DNA from: Elasticomyces elasticus
Lineage: Eukaryota > Ascomycota > Dothideomycetes > Mycosphaerellales > Teratosphaeriaceae
Reading direction: 5' to 3'
Assembly: GCA_035926095.1 (NCBI GenBank)
Contig: JAVRQT010000020.1
Span: 496,001 to 560,000, forward strand
DNA: 64,000 bases
Shown here: one piece after another, positions 20,837 through 30,531 of the stretch
How positions within the stretch are numbered: the stretch's first letter is position 1
How the letters are laid out: every line of letters begins with the position of its first letter
Position numbers and translations under genes: made by a program
Notes under the pieces: generated by a model
What the model saw: only the letters and a program-made list of their open reading frames with translations
The model's database searches: none
What the model was told of the DNA's origin: nothing

Positions 20837-22008
20837 CTATGATCGAGTCCAATGGGCACATACAACCTCTCGCACATCATCCGCAATGCCCTCGGGATTC
20901 TCCAAGCAAGCAAAGTGGCCCGTGTCATCTCTTTCCTTGTAGAACGCCAATTCGCCCGTCCGCTCGACTGCTCGCTTGCTGTTCGGTGCCGTATCAAACC
21001 AGCAGCTCGTATACGCGAACGGACACTGGATGAGATTCTCCTCTTGCATAGCATACTCCGCGAACTCATCGTGCCGTATGTTCTCAAAGTACGGCAGTGT
21101 AGACGTCATGATGCAATTGCTGAAGTAGTACAGACAAACTGTCGTCAGAATGTGATCGATCCACTTCTGGTGTACTTGAATTTCAGGATTAGCAGCTTCC
21201 TCGTACTTCTCGCCCACGAACGCCAGTAAGCCGACGGGGTTGTCCTGCAGCATCCAGCCGACTGTGTGTGGGCGCGTGCGCATCAGGACTGCATAGCCGA
21301 CGTGAGAGGTTCGCCAATCTATGCCTCTGGCTCTGCATGCAAACTCCCGCTCCGTGAGCTCTGCATCGGTGAGCTCTGACGGGAGAGCGCCAGGACAGTA
21401 GTTGAGGTGGATGACTTTACATGCTCCGGCGTAGGCGGGGTTGGCTCCCAGCTCGCGAGCAACGAATTGACCCCAGTCGCTGCTTGGACGCAGTATTGAT
21501 TGTAGCCTAGGCGGAGCATGAGAGTATGGAAAATGCGAGCTGTGTCTTTCATGGTACAGCCTTTGCGGGTCGATGCACTGGAGAAGCAGAAGCCTGGGAG
21601 GGACGGAGCGATGCAGTGGAAGGCTTGGTCCTTGATGTCATCTGGATTTGAAAGGAGAGGGATGATCTCGCTGAACTCGTAGAAGGATCCTGGCCAGCCG
21701 TGGACGAGAAGGATGGGTATGGCATTGGGGTTTTGAGACCGTTGATGGGCGAAGTGTATGCTCAGGCCTTCGATCAAGGTCGTGTATTGGGGTATCGAAT
21801 TGATGTGCTCCTCGGCTTTCCGCCATGAGAATTTGTTGGTCCAGTAGTTGTATAGATTCTCTGCCCATTGCGTCTCGAAGCCATAGTCCTTGCCTGCGTT
21901 TGGGACGACATCTTGCGATGGGCGGCGGATATCGCGGAGCTTGTTGTGCAGCCGATCTACCTCGTTTTCCGGGATTGCGAGCGTGAAGGGCTTGATCAGT
22001 TCAGACAT
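20837..22008 (-). pseudogene. Epoxide hydrolase (alpha/beta fold, EHN type) with a frameshift
   Basis: The 5' frame from 22008 encodes the epoxide-hydrolase N-terminal domain (FTLAIPENEVDRLHNKL...), the oxyanion motif LLVHGWPGSFYEF and LRLGYNQYCVQA. At about 21478 the frame breaks. The next frame carries the nucleophile motif GDWGQFVARELGANPAYAG, CKVIHLNYCPGALPSEL and, near the end, the catalytic His region DDTGHFACLENPEG, stopping at 20837. Frame 1 reads CAAGCAGCGACTGG, one base short of the expected Gly codon, so a single-base deletion explains the break. No intron can, since homology is continuous on both sides. As written, the product stops after 229 aa without nucleophile or His. It is either a young pseudogene or an assembly error. 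Intact length would be about 390 aa. Confidence 0.8.
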
Positions 22009-22364
22009 GGTTACGACACTCTGCGATTAGTACCGGTGTGTTCGATTAAATACCTACTCCGTCAAGACACTCGCTCAAAAGGAAGTCTACTCCGCACGAG
22101 ACTGCTATGTGCTCCCGGCCGTCCTTGTTTGCAATGGCTCAAGTTGTCAGACGCTATTCAATCAACCTCGCTTCTTCAATCTTGGAGAAAGACTTGGGTC
22201 AATGAGCATCAATTGTGCACCTTCTCGTCAAGAGTGAAGTCAACTCAGGAAAGAGCCAAGGAGGCTAGCGGGGACATCCGCGAAGGTCCGTGCTGCGATC
22301 GTTCTGACATCGTCTCATCATACAAGAACAACAAATACTACACCACATACACATCTACTGGACG
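22009..22364. promoter_or_regulatory. Divergent promoter, epoxide hydrolase / SCO1
   Basis: This 356 bp non-coding stretch separates two divergent start codons and must hold both promoters. Pyrimidine- and A-rich DNA lies just upstream of the SCO1 ATG. No specific site was recognised. Confidence 0.5.
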
Positions 22365-23231
22365 ATGGCTTCACTCCTCGCAAAGCCTCTGCGCTTAGCA
22401 GAGCCCCTTCTATGCCGCCAATGCGCCTCAACACCCATCCGACGAACATTCGCCTCCATCTCGCAGAACCCCAAACGTGAGATTCTATCGAGACCAGTCC
22501 CGTCCGCCCTCCGGCAACGACCCTTCTCCTCCACCTCCACACGCTCCTATAAGTCCGTTGAAGAAGCCAAGTCCCGCTACCGCCTAGGTCCCTTCTCATG
22601 GCAAGCTGGCATCCTTTTCCTGTTCGCTGGAGTTGGCTTGACTTTCTACTTCCGCTACGAGAAAGCCCGGATGGCACGCGCTCGGATAGCAGAAGCCAAC
22701 AAAGGCATAGGGCGACCGCTTGTAGGCGGGCCATTCCACTTGACGGATCATCATGGGAAGGAGTTCACGGAGCAGGATCTGAAAGGCAGGTATAGCTTGG
22801 TGTATTTCGGGTTCACGCATTGCCCGGATATTTGCCCGGAGGAGTTGGACAAGATGGCAGGCATGATCGATAAAGTCAAGGAGAGGCATGGAAAAGTGCT
22901 GAAGCCGGTTTTCATCTCTTGCGACCCGGCGCGAGATACGCCGGAAGTGATCCGGAGGTACTTGGCGGAGTTTCATGAGGATATGCTGGGCATGACTGGG
23001 ACGTGGCAGGAAGTGAAGGACGTGTGCAAGGCATACAGGGTCTACTTTTCGACGCCGCCGGATGTGAAGCCAGGGCAGGATTACCTGGTGGATCACAGCA
23101 TTTACTTCTACCTGATGGACCCGGAGGGTGACTTTGTGGAAGCCATTGGGCGAAACTTCAGCGTTGATGCGGCGGCGAAGGTGATTAATGATCATATCGC
23201 TGATTGGAAGGGCAAGATTGATAAGAGCTAA
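22365..23231 (+). CDS. SCO1: Mitochondrial copper chaperone Sco1
   Basis: Intronless, 288 aa. A basic, Ser/Arg-rich mitochondrial presequence is followed by one membrane helix (SWQAGILFLFAGVGLTFYF) and a thioredoxin-fold domain. The copper-binding CPDIC motif lies in YFGFTHCPDICPEELDKM, and the third ligand, His, lies in YLVDHSIYFYLMDPEGDF. PVFISCDPARDTPE is also diagnostic. Sco1 is anchored in the inner membrane facing the intermembrane space and passes copper to the CuA site of cytochrome c oxidase subunit 2. Length and motif order are normal. Confidence 0.95.
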   Translation: MASLLAKPLRLAEPLLCRQCASTPIRRTFASISQNPKREILSRPVPSALRQRPFSSTSTRSYKSVEEAKSRYRLGPFSWQAGILFLFAGVGLTFYFRYEKARMARARIAEANKGIGRPLVGGPFHLTDHHGKEFTEQDLKGRYSLVYFGFTHCPDICPEELDKMAGMIDKVKERHGKVLKPVFISCDPARDTPEVIRRYLAEFHEDMLGMTGTWQEVKDVCKAYRVYFSTPPDVKPGQDYLVDHSIYFYLMDPEGDFVEAIGRNFSVDAAAKVINDHIADWKGKIDKS

Positions 23232-23920
23232 ACTCGGGAGCGACTTGCGAGAAGTGTCATTGTACCACCATGACGAGCTGACGCCTTCTGTAGACATATG
23301 TAACATACTGTATATTACATACACTCCACCCATTCGCGCTAGGAAGTTTGCTGAGATCGATGCGCAAGGACGAGCAGACCTTCACTTCCTCTACTTATCG
23401 CTGCAGACAAGAGAAAGACACCAGCACATCAGCGTCAAGATGATCCTGCAGACAAAGGATTCTAGGTTTACCCGCTGGTGCTGTATCCTGCAGTGCCAGC
23501 TTGTCAACCCATACTCCCTCGACAATGGTGGTGCTGTCGTAGATGTATCTGGTAGCGACCTCGCTCAGGTAAACGCCTCTACGAGACCGGCACGGACTTA
23601 GAAGAGATACGTCCATCATACAAGCACATGAAAGTGCTAGCGTTTGAGCTCATCGGCATAGGACCCTCCTGACCGCACAGCGGCAAGCACAACGATCTTC
23701 CAGACGAGGACCCGAAAAGTGGTCGGCTGGATAGAAATCCCTGGGGCTTGGGTCTTCCGCTGTGATGGATATTGGGGTACCGAGAAGGATTTCTCTTGGC
23801 TCGGCGACCCCATTAGAGGGTGATCCGCCTTGGCTGTTTTGCTCACTTACAACCGCCCTCGTCGATCTGACGGCCTGATCGACAAATCTTTGAGAAGTCC
23901 ACGCAACCTACACATACAGC
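23232..23920. promoter_or_regulatory. Upstream region of the CocE-type hydrolase
   Basis: These 690 bp hold no supported gene. At 23773-23780 lies TGGGGTAC (GTACCCCA on the other strand), 141 bp before the hydrolase ATG. The same 8-mer occurs upstream of the P450 and the dioxygenase/monooxygenase genes, so it is proposed as a shared regulatory site. Confidence 0.45.
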
Positions 23921-25809
23921 ATGGCGACAGTTCCGGATAGGAGTTCTATCGACGACACGACGTGGGACTATGTTGTTGAGCAAGATGTCTCGATCCCTCT
24001 CGTGTGCCAGTCGGGTATCGTGCGTGCGAACGTGTATCGACCCAAAGCAGCCCATTGGACTAGGCATCCTGTGCTTGTCACATACGGCCCTTATGGCAAA
24101 GACGTCCCTTACTCGAGGTACGATGAGCTGTACGATGGAACGGCGACGTTGAGCTGACTTCCCGTTCTAGATTCCATCCCGAGTCGTTCTTCGAGCTTGA
24201 CGACGAGCAAAAGTCACCACACTCTGCATGGGAGACTCCCGACCCCGGTTTCTGGACGAGAAACGGTTTTGCGATTGTCCGAGCAGACGAGGTCGGACTG
24301 GGACAGAGTCCAGGTTTCATGGACACAATGTCGAAGTCGACAAGCCAGTGTTTTGCGGATGTTATAGAATGGGCAGCTGATCAGAGCTGGTCGAACGGGA
24401 AAGTCGGTTTGCTAGGTGTCAGCTACTATGCCGGCAGCCAGTGGCGTGTCGCTGCCCGTCAACCGAGGGGTCTGTGTTGTATAGTGCCGTGGGAGGGGAT
24501 GTCGGACTACTATCGTGATCGATGTAGGCATGGTGGGATCTTGTCGAATGCTTTTATTGATTTTTGGTGGAACAGACAGGTTGTCAACAATCAATACGGT
24601 CTTGCTGGGAGAGCTGCGAGGGGTTGGGGTAAGGATACGTTGGAGGGTGATCGCGAGGTGGAGGATTTGGTGGCCTTAAGACATGATCAGCGGCTGGACA
24701 ACGGACGCAATGCTTACTATGATGATGAGTATTATTCTTCCAGGGATTACAACATGAAGGACATCACCGTGCCACTGTTGAGTGTGGGAAACTGGGGGGG
24801 TATAGCTCTGCATCTGAGAGGGAATGTTGAGGGTGAGAGTCGTGTCGTGCTTGTTGGGAATCTCTGCTGACGTGCTGTAGGATATCTCAACGCCGGGTCT
24901 ACTGTGAAGTATCTACGCCTTATCACGGGCCGGCATGACTTGCCTTTTTACTCTCGCGCAGGCGTAGCCATGCAACTAAGCTTTCTCAACGCATTCATGA
25001 AGGGTATCGATATCGATGGTTGGGCGGATGGCTCTGCGCCGAAAGTAGCTTACAAGGTCCGCCGAGGCAACCCTGGGTATAACACTGCTGAGGCCGAAAC
25101 GGCTTTCTCGTGGCGGTCACAGCCTGCCTGGCCGATTCCGGGGACGACTTACACGAAGTACGCACTTACGTCGTCTGGTCAGCTTTTGAGGGGTGCCTCG
25201 GGGACAACGGAGAATGCAACTAAGTTGTCATACGAGGCTCTCGGGACTCTAGATAACCCGCAAGTGTTGACCTTCACCACTCCGCCTTTCAAGGACGAGA
25301 CTGAGATTACCGGGCACATTGTGGCCCACCTGATTGTATCTGCAAGTCGGATTGACGGGAGCACTGATGCGATGGACATGGACCTGTTCGTCACACTGCG
25401 CCACATCTTGCCAACCGGCGAGGAAGTCCTCTACACAGGCACGGTTGGCGACCCTGTACCAGTCGTGAAGGGGTGGTTGCGTGTTAGTCTGAGGAAGACG
25501 AATCCGCAGAGTCCAAAACACGAGCCTTGGCACCCACACCGCGAGTATCTGTCATCAGACGTCGAATTACTGAAGCCTGGAGAAATCTACGCCGTCGATG
25601 TTGAGGTGTGGCCGACGAATGTCATAGTTGAGAAAGGTGGGCGTCTACAGCTGGAGATCTCGTCGGGAGATACACAGGGTGTCGGGCTTTTCAGGCACGA
25701 TTCGTCTGTTGATCGTCCGGCTGAGAGGTTTGCGGGCGAGAACCATGTTCATTTTGGAAGTCCATATGAGAACTGGCTGGTGTTGCCGGAGATAAAGCCG
25801 GCTGTGTGA
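23921..25809 (+). CDS. CocE/NonD-type alpha/beta hydrolase (X-Pro dipeptidyl-peptidase S15 family)
   Basis: Three exons, 23921..24117, 24171..24832 and 24881..25809 (introns 53 and 48 bp), give 595 aa, typical for this family. N-terminal motifs VRANVYRP and VLVTYGPYGKD lead to the nucleophile elbow LLGVSYYAGSQW (Ser of GxSYxG) near residue 160 and PWEGMSDYYRD. ITGRHDLPFY lies in the cap/triad region, and the C-terminal jelly-roll domain follows (HLIVSASRIDGSTDAMDMDLFVTLR, then LLKPGEIYAVDVEVWPT). Relatives cleave esters or amides such as cocaine or glutaryl-cephalosporins; the natural substrate here is unknown. No signal peptide, so it is probably cytosolic. Its promoter carries the GTACCCCA element shared with the P450 and dioxygenase genes. 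Confidence 0.9.
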
Positions 25810-26192
25810 TCGTATCAGACTCCAATACTGCAAGCTGTTGCACCTGTTTCCACCAATTCATAGAGAACTTGACGCAATACCCGAAGCGCCGTCCCAAGCT
25901 ATTGACGTTACAACCTCTTAGAACAGTGACTCGAAGTGATGTGGTTGTTTATCAAACAAAGTCATACATACTGTTGAGAAGTATAATGGACTTGTGTCAA
26001 AACGACATCTAAGCCTCTCGAGATTGAGACATCACGAGTGGCGCATATCGGCATGTGTAGCGGCTTCGATCTACTGGACGGCGTAGAGACTCTCCATCTC
26101 CATGTCAACAAGCATTCGTAGAGATCTTAGCGCAAGGATAGCAAAATGTAGTCGCAGCGGCTTCTAGTTCTGATTGAGGAGACATCACCAAG
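25810..26192. other. Convergent 3' intergenic
   Basis: The hydrolase (plus) and P450 (minus) converge here. The 383 bp are AT-richer than the genes and contain no supported feature; they should hold both 3' untranslated regions. Confidence 0.5.
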
Positions 26193-28097
26193 TCACTGTC
26201 CCTCCACTTCGCTCGTCACCGGCTCGAACTGCAGCTCACACTTTCCCGATCGCGGCACGACAAGGAAATGATCACGCATTTCCATGGTTTCTTGAGTCGT
26301 CTGCGGAGGTAGTTTGACCGCGTAGCGACTCAGCAGTGCTACGAGCACAAGCTTTAGCTCTAGCATAGCGAGTCCCTTACCCAAACATGCCCTGGTGCCT
26401 GATGACTCTGACCGTCAGCAGGTATCTAAGACACACAAGTGGGTATGTTCGTGAGAAAACGCACCCTTACTGAAAGGCATGAAGAGTGTCTTCATATCCG
26501 CGGTAGGCTCGGCGTCCAACCATCGTTCGGGAAGGAACTTGTCCGGTTCTGGGAAGGCAATTGGGTCCCGCTGGGTAGTGTAGCATTGCATTGAGACGAC
26601 GGTCTAGTCATGACTGTCAGCTTGCAAGATATGTCCAAACGACATAAGACTGACCTTGGCTGGAATGGAGTGGGAGTTGTATTGCCAACCACCTTCTGGG
26701 GTGATCCTAGGCAGACTGGCGGGCGCTGCTGGGTATAGTCGTAGGCCTTCGTTGATCACAGCTTCCAAGACAGGGAGATTCCCAATCGACTGGTTATCGT
26801 ACGGGCCTCGAATGTTATCACCGAGCTTCTCGCGTAGTTCCACGCGAACAGAGTTTTGCCAGTCGGGAAAGCGCGCAAGTGCCCAGAACAAATATGTCAG
26901 CGTGGTGCTGGTCGTATCTGGAGAGCGAGCCTGTTGTCAGCTCACGTTCTACACATTCTAACGTGCACAAGCCATTACCTGTACCGGCAAACACAAGATT
27001 GCTGATCTCTAAATACGTCTCACGATCCGACATACGGTCTTTCTCCCGTTGCGGGGACAGTATCTTCGTGAGGAGGTCTTTCCGCTTCGACTCGCGACCG
27101 TGACGTTCGATGTACCTTTGGAATGCCGAGTTTCCAAGCTATGATGTGGTCAATCAGGCAGTCATTATGTATAGTACACTCTCCCGACCCACCTGTGCAA
27201 CTCGCTCCCGGCATGCAAGAAACGACTGGAGACCAGCTAATGGTAACCGCCTCAAAAGAGCCACGACGGCGTAGAATTGGTACTCAAGGCCTCCAAGCAG
27301 AAAGAACTCGTCCATATCGTGGAGAAATTGGGGTGCTGTCCCGGCTTCAAGGCCGCCAAATGAACTGCCCAGGAATAGCTCGCCTTCATAGCTCTGGTCA
27401 GCAGCCATAAGAATAGTGCCAGAACGTATATAAACAAATACCAACCTACAACGTCCAATGCGAACAGTCGGAAGCGAAGGAAGACGTCCGGCTGCCGATT
27501 GACGTCTTTCTCGAACATCTCAACCAGCAAATCTACCTTCTGCATTATGAACGTGGTACAGTCGTTGATGTTCTGCTGCGAAAACGCATGACTGAGCAGG
27601 CTCCGCCGATGGCTATGAGCGGCCTTGTCCCGCAAGCTGAAGATGCCTAGCGGTTGCAGACTCATGCTTTCGTATATCTGCATTACTCTGGCATTAGCCC
27701 ACGAACAGTTCAAGATTCCTTCGCTTGTCTTGACTTGCCGGAGCTTTCATGAAAGCCGTCTGTTGACCGTAGATCTGGTTGACTACGGACACGTCCGAGA
27801 AAGACAGTTCGTTGGGACCAATCCGGACAACTGGGCCATATCTGCGATGCAACTCGTGGATCGTCAGGGTTCGAAGGCCGGCAAGGTCGTAGTAGAGTAG
27901 CCACTTGTCGGTGATGCTTGCTAAGACGGGGCCCGGAAAGTTTTGCAGCGGCGTGATGAAACGGCAGCGAAGTATCTACGCAGTCCGTCAGAATGCGAAT
28001 GGTTTTGCGGTATGCTATCAAGATGTACCTTCTCCAGAATGACCCCAGCGGCAACAAGGGAGAAGATGGTTGCGTAGATCCCGGGTAACGTTGCCAT
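26193..28097 (-). CDS. Cytochrome P450 monooxygenase, ER-anchored
   Basis: Eight exons: 28097..28029, 27975..27739, 27677..27450, 27393..27193, 27138..26979, 26917..26655, 26603..26465 and 26398..26193, giving 500 aa. All junctions keep frame. An N-terminal membrane anchor (MATLPGIYATIFSLVAAGVI) and proline hinge (NFPGPVLAS) place it on the ER. P450 landmarks follow in order: RYGPVVRIGPNELSF, the I-helix oxygen motif AGTDTTSTTL, ExxR in NEGLRLYP, the PERW-type LPERWLD, and the haem loop FSKGTRACLG with its Cys thiolate. The second intron (27678..27738) is GC-AG with the strong donor CCG-GCAAGT and branch site GGCTAATG. The substrate is unknown; context suggests an aromatic compound. Two GTACCCCA elements lie upstream. 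Confidence 0.9.
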
Positions 28098-28451
28098 CTT
28101 GAACTAACCGTCGTTGCTCGATGCTTGATGGTGCTTCCTCTACTCGAGCCACCGGTTAGCTGTCTATTCTTTCAGTAAGCACGGCGGGTTGGGGGTCATA
28201 GTAACATATTTGCTCTCAAGTCGTGAATGTGAACGGGAAGGATGGACAGCCTAACCACAGATGCGCCTGATGTACCCCAATGCTATGCGCTGGGCTGCGA
28301 ACCCCGCGCCTTCGCGAAAGAGGAGCTGCCCCGTCCGGACACCCCATCAATGTACCCCATGTATACTCCAAGCTTGGCGGACGAATCAGAAAAGGCAATG
28401 GGGCACCAGTACATGGTGACCCGTGTCGGGTAAGTAGTCATGCCTTGGTGC
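28098..28451. promoter_or_regulatory. P450 promoter with two GTACCCCA elements
   Basis: The 354 bp between the P450 start and the 3' end of the MHR regulator contain GTACCCCA at 28272-28279 and again at 28352-28359, 80 bases apart and in the same orientation. The 8-mer also occurs upstream of the CocE-type hydrolase and as an inverted repeat between the dioxygenase and monooxygenase. Confidence 0.5.
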
Positions 28452-30083
28452 CTAGCATCGGCCTGGCGCAGTAGGTGCTTGAAGACTGCGCAGACATGTC
28501 GACATGACATCGCAGCATGGCCATGGTAGTGCGTCCAGCTCGTGAGCGAACAGACCTAGAGCCTTCAGAGAACCAGTTGTTCCTTGCCCAGTTGCTGTCT
28601 GAGACTTCCATATGATAAGAGCCGAGTGGAAGAGGATGGGAGTAAGCCAAATCGCCTGTAAGGACTCATGTGGCCGCTTCCTTACATCAACGTGATCGAG
28701 CACAAGCCATGCTAGATGAGCACTTCGCTCCATGATCTCCTGTCCAACTGTGTTATCGCCGCTGATCGTTTGGAGTCTCTGCTCGTAGCCACATTGCCAC
28801 AGAAGCACGTCGATCCTCGGATAAGTAAGCCGGAGCTCCAGGTAGAACGACAATGCCAAAGTCTCTTGGGTTGCAACGCCAGCAAAGGCAACGCGCCATC
28901 GCCGAAGCGCGCGAGTTGTCCATTCCTCGATCTCCATGCGCTCGCGAGCAGCTGAGCCGGCAATCAGCCTGGTCGGATACTTACGTGTACTCCCAGTCTC
29001 AGGGTCATCAATATCGGGCACGGCCTGTACAATGTGGGAAGTAAGCTCTGTGAATAGAGTATCAGAGATGAGCGCCAAGAGCAGGATCAGTGCATCGCCA
29101 GGATGCTTTGAGCTGTCCAGCAAGTCAACGTTGGACGAGAAAAGAGCCGAGTAAGCAGTCATGATGTCGCAAGATGCGCCCAACATGCCAGTCTTAAGGT
29201 CTCGGCCGCACACTAAGGGGGATATTCCAAAGATGAGTGCGTGGACGACAGCTACTGTGAAAACGTATCCTATGAGCCCGCTACGCTGAGATCGATTCGA
29301 TGAGGCTATGCCCTGATCTGACTCATGCCAGCGCAGACTTCTAGCCATCTGTACAGAGTTAGAACGAATTGTCGTATGACACGTAAATATTACGTACTGT
29401 CAACGTCCAGCCAAGTAAGCTCTCGCCCCAGTTGCGATCATTTGTCGCGGCGCATAACAAGCCATAGGTTGCTAACAATGAGGTCTGGGTGACCTTAGTC
29501 AGTCGAACGCAGAGCAGAGCAACAAGACCAGACAAATGTCACTTACGGATAGTACGGTTGTAGCGGACCTGCTTTCCGAGTTATCAGTCTCGGTCATAAC
29601 AACATAATACCGGGCACCTGCGTTGAACAGCTGGGACGCTCGGCCAGTTTCCTCTGCATTTATTCGTCCATGACCCAGCGGCAGAGCGATACTTGCAATC
29701 GTGGCATATGCCAGCTCCAAGTGCGGTGGAAGTTGAGATCGCTCGGAGCCAGTTCCAGGCAAGCCATATGCTTCCAGGAAGAACTGACTCCCGAAAGCCG
29801 CAACGAAGAGTCCTCGTAAACGATCCAGCTCTTCCCTTGGAGGTAGAGTCGGCATATCATACAGTTGCTGCAGAGGGTACGTACATGCGCCTGGCATGGC
29901 TGTGCCTCGTTGGAAGGGCAGACGTCGTACTCGTGGGGTATGTACAGTTTTGCCCATGCTGGCCAGTAGAGTTGCCTTGTACTCATGAAGCCAGGTCACT
30001 TGAGGGCGCTGGTTCGCTTGATAGACATCATCCTCAGTTGGTTGGCGGTCTCCGACCCAGCCAGACTCGCTCAAAGTGACCAT
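28452..30083 (-). CDS. Fungal transcription factor MHR-domain protein without visible DNA-binding domain
   Basis: Three exons, 30083..29547, 29484..29398 and 29348..28452 (introns 62 and 49 bp), give 506 aa. Splicing gives SATTVLS-TSLLATYGLLCAATNDRNW and GWTLT-MARSLRWHE, the helical pattern of the fungal-specific factor domain (middle homology region, Pfam Fungal_trans) found in zinc-cluster regulators. The C-terminal part (RKRPHESLQAIWLTPILFHSALIIW) also fits. No zinc cluster or C2H2 finger precedes it. The frame is closed by a stop about 48 bases upstream of the Met, and the 448 bp to the next, divergent gene show no Cys-rich exon. It could be a co-regulator lacking DNA binding, or an exon further away has been missed. 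Confidence 0.65.
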
Positions 30084-30531
30084 CTTCGCCGTAGCGTTCT
30101 CATGCTCATTTGGCTCGTACCATCGGCTTCGTGAGCTTTAAAACTGGTTATGTCCGGGAGATCCTGATGTCCAGCATCTACAGCATATCAAGGCCGTAAC
30201 TTCGGAATCATATATGAAGCGGCAGAATTTAGCAGAAGCACAACGCTCCGGTACTGTAATGCTGTGCGACGATGTTTTGTGCAGCAAGATTGGTCAGGAG
30301 GTGATGTTCGTGCTATTCAATCGTGGTTCCCCCCCCAACCAATCAGCAGTGGCCTAATCAGGTATGACCTACTCCGCATCCGACATATCCGCAGCCCAGG
30401 CCGCAGGGGTGCGTTAGCGGCAGACATCACGCCTGGTCCACAAACCAAATATGAAGACTACCTCCCACAATAATCCGCTGCAGAATGCTGTCTCTTCTCA
30501 TGCTTGACATGCCGACTCCCCATATACAACG
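30084..30531. promoter_or_regulatory. Divergent promoter between two regulator genes
   Basis: These 448 bp separate the starts of the MHR-only protein and the C2H2/zinc-cluster factor. A C-rich run (CCCCCCCC) occurs near 30331. No zinc-finger-coding exon is visible on either strand. Shared control of the two regulators is plausible. Confidence 0.45.

Noticed and set aside
28952..28984. Possible 33 bp intron with GTAAGT, GGCTGATTG and CTCAG inside the MHR gene
   Set aside because: Too short for spliceosomal introns in this window (minimum seen 45 bp) and in frame, so it was left as coding.
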